Assembly: GCF_024713945.1 (NCBI RefSeq)
Contig: NC_134686.1
Coordinates: 372,001 to 436,000, forward strand
Reading direction: 5' to 3'
Source: Dermatophagoides farinae
Lineage: Eukaryota; Arthropoda; Arachnida; Sarcoptiformes; Pyroglyphidae
DNA: 64,000 nt
The position numbers and the translations under genes were made by a program. The notes beneath the pieces were generated by a model. That model made no database searches. It was not told where the DNA came from and worked only from the letters and a program-made list of their open reading frames with translations. This document shows positions 12,564-24,633 of the stretch, piece by piece; position 1 is the stretch's first letter; each line of letters starts with the position of its first letter.

Positions 12564-12878
12564 CGATTGCCATTGCAATATTATCATAGACTTACATAAT
12601 GAACACCATACAACATGGTGAACATCATAAAAAAAATGATGAACTCCATAGACTTACATGGTGAAAAAAATTTTGAAAACCAAAATGATATTTTCAGAAA
12701 AAATGTTGATTAGAATTGTTTTACCACCTCATAGTTGTGAGATCTGGAAAAATTGATTTTACCGGAAGTGGGTGGACCATGAACTAAAAACCATTCGAGA
12801 ATTCAATGGACATGTAACATTTGAAAAAAAATAAAATTTTTGGGGGCAGATTTCACCGAAAACCACCCGGTACCCTTT
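12564..12878. repeat. Right terminal inverted repeat of the outer transposon
   Basis: 315 bp, reverse complement of the left arm at 9788-10201. It ends CCACCCGGTACCCTTT at 12878 and carries the inverted CATAGACTTACATGGTG motifs near 12643-12663 and the TTCCGGT / ACCGGAA block near 12762-12768. Confidence 0.85.
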
Positions 12879-13243
12879 GTGTGTGTGTTAATCATCATCA
12901 TAATATAATATATACACGTTTTATATGTATTACGCTAGCAGCAAATTATAAATTTTGCAATGATGAACACTGCAAATATAATTTTGAAACAATGAAAAAA
13001 AAATTTTTTTTTTTTTTTTTTTTGTTCATTGTTTGTTCATTTTGGATTAATAGTACAAATTGAAATACAAGATGATGATTATAATATTTTCTTGTAAATA
13101 TAATCATTATGTTTGTTGTGAATCTGTTCATGTTGATGATTTGTTGTTGTTGATGATGATGAATAAGATGATTACAAATGTTTAAAACATTTTGATTGAG
13201 ATTTTGGATTTATTTTAGACATTTACATCCATACATTTCTGTC
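12879..13243. other. Gene-free spacer between the nested transposon and a MITE
   Basis: Short GT run directly after the transposon end, ATC runs, a long poly-A/poly-T tract near 12993-13023 and GTT/GAT runs near 13141-13160. Nothing coding recognised. Confidence 0.6.
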
Positions 13244-13399
13244 CAGTGGCTGATCAGTCATTCATTCTATGGGCCCTCGGCGCTAATAACATCTTGCACT
13301 AGCTTCTCTCTCTCCCCCCCATTGAATGAAAATGAAGAGAAAAATTTTGTTTGGGCCCTGGGCGACTGCCCACTGCGCCCAATAGTAGATCCGCCACTG
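13244..13399. mobile_element. Short hAT-type MITE (156 bp)
   Basis: Begins CAGTGGCTGATC and ends GATCCGCCACTG, which are inverted at 11 of 12 positions and match the CAGTGGCGGATC ends common in Tip100-like hAT elements. Flanking 8-mers TTTCTGTC (13236-13243) and TTTCAATC (13400-13407) agree at 6 of 8 positions, suiting the hAT 8-bp duplication. The interior is GC-richer than its surroundings (GGGCCCTGGGCGACTGCCC near 13353-13371) and has no coding capacity. Confidence 0.75.
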
Positions 13400-14365
13400 T
13401 TTCAATCGTTCCATCATCATCATATGCTCACAACATAATGAAAAAGACGATGATGATGAATGGATGCTATTTGTAATGAAATGTGCAAAAAAAAGCAATA
13501 TACAAATGAATAAAATACTGACATGTATCATCATCATCATTATCCAAGGATTGATTGAAGACTTTGATATTTTTTTTTCTAAAATCACCAAGGCAAATAG
13601 ACTGTTTTTTTGTGGCTATTCGCTTTGTATAAAAAAAAATAATTCAGAATAATTGAATTCCATTAACATCAACAATGAAAAGAAAAAATTTTTTTTCACC
13701 AATTTTAGAAGCATCTTTATTGATGAGTGGGTAAAATGAAAGATTGATTGAAGCAACAAAAAAAACCTACGACATTTTATTCACAACACCAGACCATTTA
13801 GATATGACGCGATGTTTCATCTTTTTTTTAGTTAGTAAAAAAAACACAAAATTCGTGTTTGACCGTTAGTTCAAAGGTCGTAATGAATGTTACTTGAAAT
13901 TTTTCTTTTTTTTTTCGCGGAAGAAAAAATTCAACTTGTTCAAAATTGATTGAAATTTTTCTTTTTTTTCATTCAAAGGAATTTTTTTTGCCATGTTCAC
14001 TATATTGGTAAATAGAAAATAATGATGATGATGATGATTGCTTTTTTAGAAGATCTTAAAAAATTGATCTCATGTGTGTGTGTGTGTGGATTAGGATTGC
14101 CAGATCGGACAAGGGGTTGAGGTGGACAAAAAACTAAAATACCGTAAAAGTTGTCCTTCTTTCCTCCCTGGATTAGGTAACTGGATATATAAGTAAATGA
14201 TGAAATTGGTGTGCGGTAGCTATGATGGTGTTAATTGGAATTAATCATTCTTCATATCATCATCAATCTCATTATCATCTAATGGTTAACACTTGTATTT
14301 TGTGGAATTTTTTTTTTTGAAAATTTTTGCAAATTAACCCACTACCAAGGTTAAAGTTCACTATT

Positions 14366-14400
14366 TGAAATCCAATGCAATCGAATTGCATTGGATTTCA
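14366..14400. repeat. Inverted repeat, 15-bp perfect arms, 5-base loop
   Basis: Arms TGAAATCCAATGCAA (14366-14380) and TTGCATTGGATTTCA (14386-14400) around loop TCGAA. Could form a stable hairpin in DNA or RNA; function unknown. Confidence 0.9.
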
Positions 14401-15154
14401 TTATTTTTCTGTCTGTTTGTTTCTTTTTTCGGCATCAAAAAACAATGATGCATCGTTTTCTTTAAAATCCAATGAGATCATCTCATGAAACAATGAATAA
14501 ATCTATCGTTGTTTTTTTTTGTCTTTATTAGGTGGACATGGTGAAAAAAAATTTATTTAAAATTACCATCATGATGATGAATAAATTAAATGAAAATCAA
14601 AAAAAAAATAAGAAAAAACAGTTTTGCCACCAAAAAAGAAACACAACGAAAAAAAAATCCAGAAGGTTAAAATCATCACAAAGCATCTATGAGAAATGGA
14701 TTTTTTTCATTGCCTCTATTGTTTCAATAAGCTTTCAACAAAAAAAAAAAAAAAAAAAATTAATGGAAAATTTGAAACAATGTTATTCGCAAATCTAAAT
14801 TCAAATTTAGTCACCGTTTTTTTTTCTTTCCATAATCAGCTTGTTGGAATTTTTTTTTCGTTTTGTTTTATGCCCAAAAAAATAAATATAAATGTTTGAG
14901 CGATCATCAAATGGGTGTATGAAATGTTTCAATTGATGATGATGATAGCTATTTAGGCAACAAAATGTCACTTGTTGCTGTTATTATATCTATAACCATT
15001 TTTGGAAAATTAGGATCATCAATCGTCATCATCATGAATCGTCTTTTCTCTGTCATCACAATTGTTTCTTATTTTGGCACTGAATATCGATTTAAATCCT
15101 TCGTTTTTTGTCATCATAAATTTCACTTTTTTTCCGGGAGATGAGGGCGTCATA

Positions 15155-15190
15155 TGTGAAAATGGAATGTTTAAACATTCCATTTTCACA
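15155..15190. repeat. Perfect 36-bp palindrome
   Basis: TGTGAAAATGGAATGTTT is followed at once by its exact reverse complement, with no spacer and no mismatch, centred between 15172 and 15173 on TTTAAA. Function unknown. Confidence 0.95.
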
Positions 15191-15550
15191 CATTCTGAAT
15201 ATATTTTTGTCTGTTTGATAAATCAATAATTTTTTCATTTTCATTTTCATTGATTTCCGGTAAAAGAAAAAGATATTGATCAGTTGTATTTGATTGGAGA
15301 AAAAAAATTGATATTGATGATGATCAAATATGATTTTCACATGAAAAGTAAATTTTTTTCTCTCACATTAAAAGGGAATTTTATTTTATTTTTCAAGTAG
15401 TGAGTCATTTTTGAAAAAAGAAATGCATTCACACACTGTACGGGAAAAATATTTGATAGCGCCCAAAATCGATCAGATGATCAATTTTGAAAAAAACGAC
15501 AAATTTTTCACTTTGGTAAATTTTTTTTTGTCGAAAAAAATTGAGCTATT

Positions 15551-16534
15551 TTAATATGGTTTTTTTTCGCCCTGAAAAGCAAACTTTTACTTGAGGATAT
15601 GAATTGAAATTTGAATTTAATGAAAAAAAAATTGGTCGGATAAAAAATGTTGTTGGTATTTCCGTAAAACGATGCAAATTGTACCGGAAATTTTTTTTTC
15701 ACATGAAATTTATTACAATGACAATAAATTTTTCGGACTAGCTGGATCGTTATCTTCACCATCATCATCATCATTTTCCACTTAATTTTCGTGGTGAAAG
15801 ACGAAAAACAAACAAACAAACAAACAAACCAATCACGGAATACGAATTGAAAGAAAAAAAAACCACACAACACAACACAATAGTTGAAATGGTGAAAAAT
15901 GTTCATCGGTTGTGAGGAAAAAGAAAATAATTTGTTGTTGTGATTTGATTGTGAATCACAACGAAAAAACTAATGTGATACAAAAACGAGAATGAAGAAT
16001 TATTTTACAAGCACAAAAGATTGATTTGTTTGGCATGATTTGTTTTTTTTTCTCGGTCTCCCTGATTAAAACGTGTGAATTTTTTTTCCCCCAGTAATAA
16101 TAATAAATGTGCAAACATTTTGGTCATTTTATGATAAAGTAAAAGTTTCAAGAATGTCATGTATTAAGGTTACATTAAGGTTTTTCTTTTTTTTTATTGA
16201 TCGTGAATTTTTGATTTATCAATAAAATTGACGACAAAACGATAACATGATGATAAAATGATGACAATGACAATAAAAAAAATCAAGTGATCAAAGATTT
16301 TTGATCAAATTGACCCATTTTAATTGATTTATTTATTTGTTTTATTGAAAATGATAATGAAAATAAAAACGATAAATTTCCAATGTTATCTAGTTATTAT
16401 GAAAACAAGTTAATCAAAACAAAAAAAAAATTGACAACTTTTTTTCATCCAATGGCAAACCATTCACTAGGATCAAACGATATAACGAATTTATCGTGAT
16501 CGAAACGAAATTGAAAATATTTTACACTTGGAAA
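15551..16534 (+). repeat. Segmental duplication, copy A (984 bp)
   Basis: From TTAATATGG to CACTTGGAAA this stretch is repeated in the same orientation at 16943-17930. I counted roughly ten substitutions and small run-length changes, so identity is about 98-99 percent by eye. No TG...CA ends, target duplication or coding frame support a transposon; the minus-strand open frames inside it are low-complexity. Confidence 0.9.
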
Positions 16535-16775
16535 CAGATTGAAGAAGACAAACGATGATGAAATTTTATTGCAAAGAAAAATCAAAACAAATGAAGATAC
16601 AAGAGAGACTGCGTGAATTATATACAAAATTAGAGCACAATGCAGAGAAGGATTGATGATTGCTTGTTGCGCTAGTTCAACAAAAAACTTCAAAGAAACA
16701 TGCATTTCACAAAAAGTTGTGCTAAAATAAGTGGATCCCACTAATTTTCACTAATATAGTCACTAATACATTTGA
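16535..16775. other. Unique sequence between the duplicated copies
   Basis: About 240 bp, less repetitive than the surroundings, followed by the 44-bp repeat array. A minus-strand open frame covers 16445-16741 (98 residues, hydrophobic in part) but resembles no family I know and is not called as a gene. Confidence 0.5.
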
Positions 16776-16934
16776 ATGTCCCATCAGAGGGGACATCCGA
16801 GTTATATGTTAAAATCATGATGTCCCCTCTACCGGGACATCCGAGTTATATGTTAGAATTACAATGTCCCCTCTACCGGGACATCCGAGTTATATGTTAG
16901 AATTACAATGTCCCCTCTACCGGGACATCCGAGT
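16776..16934. repeat. 44-bp tandem repeat with a hairpin in each unit (3.6 copies)
   Basis: Units start at 16776, 16820, 16864 and 16908, an exact 44-bp period; the last is cut at 16934. Units 2-4 contain ATGTCCC, CTCTACC, GGGACAT, i.e. 7-bp inverted arms around a 7-base loop, followed in units 2 and 3 by CCGAGTTATATGTTAGAATT. Unit 1 differs mainly in its loop and linker but keeps the arms. Confidence 0.95.
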
Positions 16935-16942
16935 GCAAAGGG

Positions 16943-17930
16943 TTAATATGGTTTTTTTTCGCCCTGAAAAGCAAACTTTTACTTGAGGATATGAATTTTA
17001 AATTTGAATTTAATGAAAAAAAAAATTGGTCGGATAAAAAATGTTGTTGGTATTTCCGTAAAACGATGCAAATTGTACCGGAAATTTTTTTTTCACATGA
17101 AATTTATTACAATGACAATAAATTTTTCGGACTAGCTGGATCGTTATCTTCACCATCATCATCATCATTTTCCACTTAATTTTCGTGGTGAAAAACGAAA
17201 AACAAACAAACAAACAAACAAACCAATCACGGAATACGAATTGAAAGAAAAAAAAACCACACAACACAACACAATAGTTGAAATGGTGAAAAATGTTCAT
17301 CGGTTGTGAGGAAAAAGAAAATAATTTGTTGTTGTGATTTGATTGTGAATCACAACGAAAAAACTAATGTGATACAAAAACGAGAATGAAGAATTATTTT
17401 ACAAGCACAAAAGATTGATTTGTTTGGCATGATTTGTTTTTTTTTCTCGGTCTCCCTGATTAAAACGTGTGAATTTTTTTTCCCCCAGTAGTAATAATAA
17501 ATGTGCAAACATTTTGGTCATTTTATGATAAAGTAAAAGTTTCAAGAATGTCATGTATTAAGGTTACATAAAGGTTTTTCTTTTTTTTTATTGATCGTGA
17601 ATTTTTGATTTATCAATAAAATTGACGACAAAACGATAACATGATGATAAAATGATGACAATGACAATTAAAAAAAAAATCAAGTGATCAAAGATTTATG
17701 ATCAAATTGACCCATTTTAATTGATTTATTTATTTGTTTTATTGAAAATGATAATGAAAATAAAAACGATAAATTTCCAATGTTATCTAGTTATTATGAA
17801 AACAAGTTAATCAAAAAAAAAAAAAATTGACAACTTTTTTTCATCCAATGGCAAACCATTCACTAGGATCAAACGATATAACGAATTTATCGTGATCGAG
17901 AAGAAATTGAAAATATTTTACACTTGGAAA
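16943..17930 (+). repeat. Segmental duplication, copy B (988 bp)
   Basis: Direct near-identical copy of 15551-16534. Differences seen include TTTTAAA for TTGAAA near the start, CCCAGTAGTAA for CCCAGTAATAA, and GATCGAGAAG for GATCGAAACG near the end. Copies start 1392 bp apart, so the structure is an incomplete tandem duplication of a 1.39-kb unit, or two copies flanking a 408-bp spacer. Confidence 0.9.
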
Positions 17931-20900
17931 TTTTTTTGTTTTGTTTATTTCAATGCAGTGAAAGTTTTTTTTTTTGCTGATTTTCTTGATTTGTTCCGAA
18001 AGGAGATGTAATAAATCAATGAATTGGACAAAATTAATTTGTTTGTTTGTGTGTGTGCGTTTTCACAACCACTTGCCATAACATTCACAACAACAAGATG
18101 GCGACAAACGATAAACTTGACACTTACGTTATGTTATTTTACTATTTTTAATTTTGTCGATTATGTTTATTTTCATACAGCTACGTTTTTTTTTTTTTTT
18201 TTTGATTTTAAATACAAAACACGATGAGTGAATGGTCAATTCAGTCAGTTTCTGGAACACAGTTTGCACGTTTGCTGTGTGTGTGTGTGTATTTTTTTTC
18301 TGTTCGTTCTCGCAATCATAAATAAAAAGACCGTGTGAACGAACACAAAAAAAAACATCTACATTTGTCGGTCACTGAATGATGACCTCAAAGTAAGAAA
18401 AAAAAACCAAGATGATTGAATCTCAAGTCTTCAGAATTAAAGTGTTGATTATTTTAGAAAAAAAAATCGAATTTTAATCAATAAATTTCTCAACCACAAA
18501 CATCTGTTGAATTCGATCATCGATAAATATCATCAACAGCAGCATTAGATTATTATTATTTCACACACAGTTACAAATCAAACAGAGATTCAAATACAGG
18601 ATACATACAAATGAAAAAAAAACAACTTAAAATAAGCAAAAAATCTTAACCATCCATCAATCTATGTTAATTTGAATATTTTTATATGAAAACCAACAAC
18701 AATTTGAATGAAAAACGAATCAAATGAAAGGGCTAAATTTTTAACAAATAATAAAATGTGGATACGAGGCTTTTTCAATGTTCACACACACACACACACA
18801 CACACAATTTTTTCTTGAGACAGGTGAAATAGATGTAGAATGGATGGATAACTCTTATACGCACATCAGTATAAATCAGATATGAATGAATGAATGAATA
18901 AGAAATTTAAATGAAGAAAAAGAAAAATTAAACGATAAATGTATTTCATCAATCAGGCTGGTTTGTTTGTTTGTTTGTTGTTGTTGTTTTTTTTCTCTCC
19001 CACTATTGAATAATTTATTTGATGGATTGTTCATTGAAATGAAATAAAATGAAAAAATGGTCGATATTCATCAGTGACAAATTCAGACAATTCTCATTAA
19101 CAAATTTATGTTTGATGTTGATTGTTTTTTTTTCACCTGATTTCATCATCATAATCAAATGAGTGAAAAATGTTTTTTGTTTCTCTTCTCTCAAACAAAA
19201 AAGATGATCTTAATTGGAATAATTGGAAATGAGGTCTAAAAAGTGTCAAATTTGTAATCGGGAAAAAAATTCGACAGAAAATCAGGCTAATTTTTCAAAG
19301 TGAACACCATTGAACAAAATTGTGATTGTGATAGCTAAACAAATATTGCATAAATAAATCAGATTTATATACAATATATATTGGTTCAAATTAATCAATC
19401 AATCAATCAATCGACCTATTCAATAAATTGATTGCAAAACAATCAACAATAAATGCCATCTCGAAGATTCAGTGATATCGTAGTTGGTTAATCAAAAAAA
19501 AAAAAAAAAAAACTCCTTTCGCACGATTTAACTTGTTTATTGTGTATAGACTATGTTGTTGTTGTTCAAACGTTATCGATAGTACAGATCACACATTTCT
19601 AAAACGAATGAATACAAATTAGCTCAAAAGAAACAACAACAACAACAACAACAAAATGCACAGGTCAGTAACACGTGGTCAATGATTTTTTTGTTGTTGT
19701 TGTTGTTGCATCTCAACTCGTTCACACAAGAAAAAAAAATAACTCACGATAATTGAATTAAATTGTTAACGAAAAACGAAAAAAAATGTCGAAAAAAAGT
19801 CAGTCAATAAGCCAATCGTTGATAGTCTACTACCCTACTCAATTAATTTTTTTTGAAATGAAAATAATGATGATCATCATCATCATCATTATTTAATAAT
19901 GAAAAAAAGAAGGCAAGTCAGGAAAAAAAATCATCAAAGATGACTATCAACCAGCACAGAACAAGAATGATGATGATCCATGTCATAATTTTTTTTTTCA
20001 TTTACTAAATTATCGTATACCTGTAACTTTTGCAGTAAAAAAAAATAGTAAAACGAAACAAGCTCAAGGTCGTTATCGAAAAGAAAGAAAGAAAAAATTT
20101 ATGTCATAAAATCATACACACACACATACACATCATTGTGAACATAACCAGCAGCTTAAGACCCTACCATAACTCTGATGATAATCAACTTTTGTATCAA
20201 CTGGATTAACATTGGGATTGTTATTTGTTTTTTTCTTCTTCTTCTTCTTTTCTGGTGGGTGTTTACAGCACCATGATGATTATCATCATCGTATGCAGAT
20301 ACGGATTAGAAAAATAAAAAAAAAATCTAGACAAGCCTTTCTGTCGAATTATGATCATTACGGACATGATATGAACATGAAACATGAAAAAATGGCTATC
20401 AATCAACAGTTTTTTTTGTGAATAAGAAGAAAAAGAAAAAAAGAACAAATTCATTTAGTCAATTCGTTATTGGATGATTATTATGTTACCACCACAGTCA
20501 TTAAATTCAAAAATAAAATCCCGGCAGTAAATGATGATGAAACATTCCATCATCAAAAAAGGGTAGTTATAATTGATAATCAGGAAAGAAAAATTTATAG
20601 GTGAACATTGAAATGATCAAAAAACAACAACGACGAAAAAAAATATGATTTATATATTGATATATTGATGTACAGGCAAAAATAAACCGATGTTGATTAA
20701 AACTCATTTCGTGGATACCCTCCCTCTCTCTCTCTCATTTCATCGATTATTGATTGATCGATTGATGATGTTTCGACCACTAATTAATTAATTTATACTT
20801 CATCATATAAGTTTTCATATTTTTCTTCTTCTTCTTCATTGATCAATATACATCATCATTGTGGATGAATCGTTATATTGTTTTACATTCTTGTAATAAT

Positions 20901-23431
20901 TGCAAGTTTAAGATATCAATCAAATATTTGGCTCTTGTCATCATCACCATCATCATCATCATCAATGTCGATCAAATAATCAATAATATTGATCGAATAT
21001 GCATGATCATGTATGGATTAGATAGATATGAATCTTAGTCCGTTTTCGACCTTGAGCCAATTATTTAAGAACAAAAAAAAACCGGTCATATCCGTGTGTG
21101 TAACTATATTGGATCCAGAATAAAATCATACAACAACAGCCATATAATTATGGGGAATTCACATCACTCGAATAATGTACAAATAACAGCTTAACACACA
21201 CACACAAACAAAAAAATCATCGGTAGTAGAATCTTTCTAATAGAAACAAAAAAAATTTTTCCATTACTAACTTGTTAACACAAGATTACAGCAAAATTAT
21301 TGAATGAAACAAAAAAAAAATTTCCGATAAACATTACCCATCATTGATATCGTAACTAATTGATTTTTTGGCACAACAACAATCATCGATAGATATGTTT
21401 AAGTGTGTGTGAATCGGAACAGACAGTATTTAGCAGAGAGTAGTAGTAGTGGAAATTATACAATTGTGTAAATGACTTAATCGACTAAAATAAAATAAAA
21501 AATCTTATCATCATCATCATTAGCAAAATGTTCGTGTGTGTGTGTATCGTCATCACTGGATATTAAAAAAAAACATCATTTATCACTATATGATCTGATG
21601 ATGAAAATGTCGTTTTGTTTTCTGACATCCAAAGTCTCAAGGTCGATACCATTTTTTCTTGGAAATGGGTAGTTTTTTGTTGTTGTTGTTGTTATTGTTT
21701 CCGAATATTTGATAGGAAGTTGCTCACGAAATATGAATTTTTTTTCATCACTATAATTGTATAGTTTGTAATTTCTCACGAACAACAAGAAAATATGATT
21801 ATAATCAGAATCTTGTTCATGATGATGATGTTGATGAAAAGTATTGTTGAATGGAGATGAAAAAAATGATATACCCTTTTCTCATGATGAATTCAATAGA
21901 TGTTTAATTATTAACCAAGAAAATCTTGAATCAAATATTATGATTCATATCATTTGATTATCAATGAAAATTCCGCAAAAAAAAATTCTTTACTATGATC
22001 AATTTCAGAATTTAGATGATTAAATGAGATAATAATCATCATTATGATAACTGATAATCAAACAACACACAATATGAATATGATGCATAAATCACCGGTG
22101 TGACCGGACACAATATACTTTTTAGTATTACTATTTGGCGCATTACACAACAATATGGAACTTGACTTTTACGATTGGAATGTAGACCATTGCATTATCA
22201 TCATCATCATCATCGTTATTATCAACATAATAGAGACACGATTTTGTTTTTTGTTTTTTTTTTCATTTTGGCTTCATCAACAACATGGACGATAATGATA
22301 ACATTGAACATTTCATTATGTCGATGTAATCATCAACATTCACATAATAGATGGGTAATAGGGTCGTCGAACATTTTATAATTATAGCCTACATGTGTAG
22401 ACATGGTTTGTTGTTTTTGTTTTTGTTTTTTTTTTGTTTTGTTTATTCGACAATCACAATCAAAGGAATTATTATAATGATAATGATAAACATTGCGAAG
22501 CCACAAAATACGGAAAAAAAAAATTCAATTTTCCATCAACCAGCCAATTCTTGTTTCGACCACATTCAAATGAATATGAAATGCCGTTTTTTTTCACACC
22601 AATTTCGTATTCATTTACAATCATAACCAGATGGATGAATAAATCAATGATGAAGACGGAAAATTTCAAATTTCAATCACACACACACATTCATTTATTT
22701 ATAGTAGAAAAATTGGCTGAAAAACTTTGGAACATTAACCCAAGCCTAATTAAAAAAAATGTCTGATGATAATGATGATGATGGATTGAATCCAAATTTA
22801 GAAAACCATGTTGTCATTTCATTTTCATATTCATCATCATCATCATTTTTCTTTACACGTTTGTGTTGTGTAATGTTTGTTCTTGAAAATGATCATTTGA
22901 CCGACAAATTATTTGTTTTTATTTCTGTGTTTCAATATCAAGATGTGATTGTTCATCGTGTGTGTGTGTGTGTGTGCGTGTGTGTCTGCAAAAAAAACAA
23001 TTCCAAATCTTGAATCAAACCGAGAAAAAAAACAATTAGCCTTGATTAGTTTGGTTGGTAGAAAAAAAAGGAAAAATTCAGAGAAAAAAACTAGAGCAAC
23101 AAGCTGATTGAATACAGAAAAGTTGCGAAGAAAAAAAAAACGAGAACGGAAAAACCTTAACAACAAAACAAACATGATGAACATCTATATATGAATTGAT
23201 ATCATTTTGGTCATCATTCATTCATATATGCCGTAATTCAGACACAATAGAACAATTGAACTCTTGATTATGATGATGATGATGATGGTCGTGATTTTAT
23301 TTTTTTTTTTTTTGTTGATACCTGAGAAAAACAAAAACCAATTTGACAATGAATATAAGAATATGTGTGATAGAAACCGAAAAATAGCAACGAGAAATTT
23401 AGGTCTTTTGTTTCCACTTGTTTTTTATTAG
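17931..23431. other. Gene-free AT-rich region
   Basis: 5.5 kb with no recognised gene. Holds (CA)n at 18783-18806, CAA at 19635-19654 and GTT at 19691-19708 in opposed orientation, ATC runs near 19873-19890 and 20950-20964, and (GT)n near 22960-22985. Open frames here translate to runs of Phe, His, Ser and Lys. Confidence 0.55.
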
Positions 23432-23651
23432 GTTATATTCAATCGGTCAGCTTGTTTTTATGCGGTTGATTGAACATTGTCATTGGTTTTTTTTTGCGGT
23501 AATTATATCATTGTTATCGAAACAAAAACGGAAACATGAACTGATTTCAATTGAAAATCCGTTATTTTCCGTATCAAATTTATCGGCGGAAATGAAAAAT
23601 ATGAATGTCATACCATATGATATGGGTGATAATTTTCCACTGATAAACTAA
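23432..23651 (+). CDS. Possible terminal exon: membrane segment plus cytoplasmic tail
   Basis: After a pyrimidine tract and AG at 23430-23431, one frame stays open for 72 residues to a TAA at 23649-23651, followed by ATTAAA at 23677-23682. It encodes a hydrophobic stretch (HWFFFAVIISLL), a basic stop-transfer KQKRKH, and a mixed-composition tail with IENPLFSV and a terminal NFPLIN. The tail is unlike the low-complexity translations all around it and its codons resemble those of the real genes, so it could be the last exon of a type I membrane protein. No upstream exon was found and no family recognised; chance is a real alternative. Confidence 0.3.
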
Positions 23652-24570
23652 TATATATAGTCGACCCAATTGAATTATTAAACAGTTTGGTTTATTCACT
23701 CATTCATTAGTTTTTTTTTCTCATTCTTGATCTTGATTGTTTTTGGAGATATCCTCATCATAATTAACGATATGTTCTCGTCAACCAGATCAAACATGTT
23801 GATTATAAAATTGACTTTTTTTTATGATCACTATGTCGTGGCACATTATGGTACCCTTTTTTTCAGATAAAATTCAGTAAGTCAATTAGTTAGTTGATTT
23901 TTATTTATTTTGTTACAAGGTCAAAAGTGGATCTAATCTAATGTTAATGATAATGATGATGATGATAACCGAATTCAAAATGATGAACAGAAATCCAAAT
24001 CAAATCGGAAAATAAATATAAAGATAATTATTATGAAGTCATTTTTATTGTCTTTCCAAAAAAAAAACGATGATTCTATTCAAACTCATTATCATCATCA
24101 TCTTGTAATATCAATGATGAATGAACAAAAAAAAAAGAAACATGAAAATCAAAAATCAGTGAGTTAGTAAGTAAGTAAGTCAGTTGGGTAATATTGTAAT
24201 AGTTGTAGTATCATCTTGAATGTAGGTTTAGCATCTGTTGTATTCGGGATTGTCGATATGTTGATGATTTAGATGATGATGATGATGATTAATGGATTCT
24301 TGAGATATATCAGGGATGGAATTGTTTGTTTGTTTGTTTGTTTTTTTTTCCTGCAAAAAAAATATTAAAAACAAATAGGGCAAAATAATAATAATAATAA
24401 TGCATTATTATGCAATTCAGACCATTTATACTACTGCTGCATTCGCTAGGATTGTTCTGGTATATATAAAAAAAAATAATTTAGTGATTAATGATTGTTA
24501 ATAATTGTGAACCGTAATCATTTTTGCCTCCTATTACCGCCACCATCATCATCATGATCAAATCAGAAAT

Positions 24571-24633
24571 AACAACAACAACAACAACAACAACAAATTT
24601 AATGTCGATTATTGTTGTTGTTGTTGTTGTTGT
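24571..24633. repeat. Opposed CAA and TTG trinucleotide arrays
   Basis: About nine AAC units (24571-24597) are followed after a short spacer by about seven TTG units (24612-24632). The two arrays are reverse complements and could pair as a long hairpin. Confidence 0.9.

Larger units (their letters stand above)
9788..12878. mobile_element. Degenerate DNA transposon with long terminal inverted repeats, split by a nested element
   Basis: The two ends are long imperfect inverted copies of one another: left arm 9788-10201, right arm 12564-12878. Both start AAAGGGTACCGGGTGG reading inward and share several blocks, including a subterminal CATGTAAGTCTATGG-type motif. The interior between 11914 and 12563 carries a decayed transposase C-terminus on the minus strand. 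The interior is interrupted by a second element at 10216-11913; without it, this element is about 1.4 kb. No convincing target duplication flanks the ends (left ...GAACATG, right GTGTGTG...). Superfamily is uncertain: the remnant suggests piggyBac, but no TTAA lies at the ends; long arms starting with G also occur in Mutator-like elements. Confidence 0.75.
13400..15550. other. Gene-free spacer with palindromes and microsatellites
   Basis: AT-rich sequence with ATC, GT (14072-14088) and poly-A tracts (14741-14758). A short patch with less biased composition at about 14092-14180 looks like a fragment of something else but is unassigned. Two strong inverted repeats are listed separately. No gene recognised. 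Confidence 0.6.

Noticed and set aside
15508-15906. Minus-strand frame repeated at 17010-17300
   Set aside because: Both lie inside the duplicated non-coding segment; the shared translation is Phe-rich low complexity.
15551-17930. Pair of LTRs with a 408-bp interior
   Set aside because: No TG...CA ends, primer site, polypurine tract, target duplication or coding sequence.
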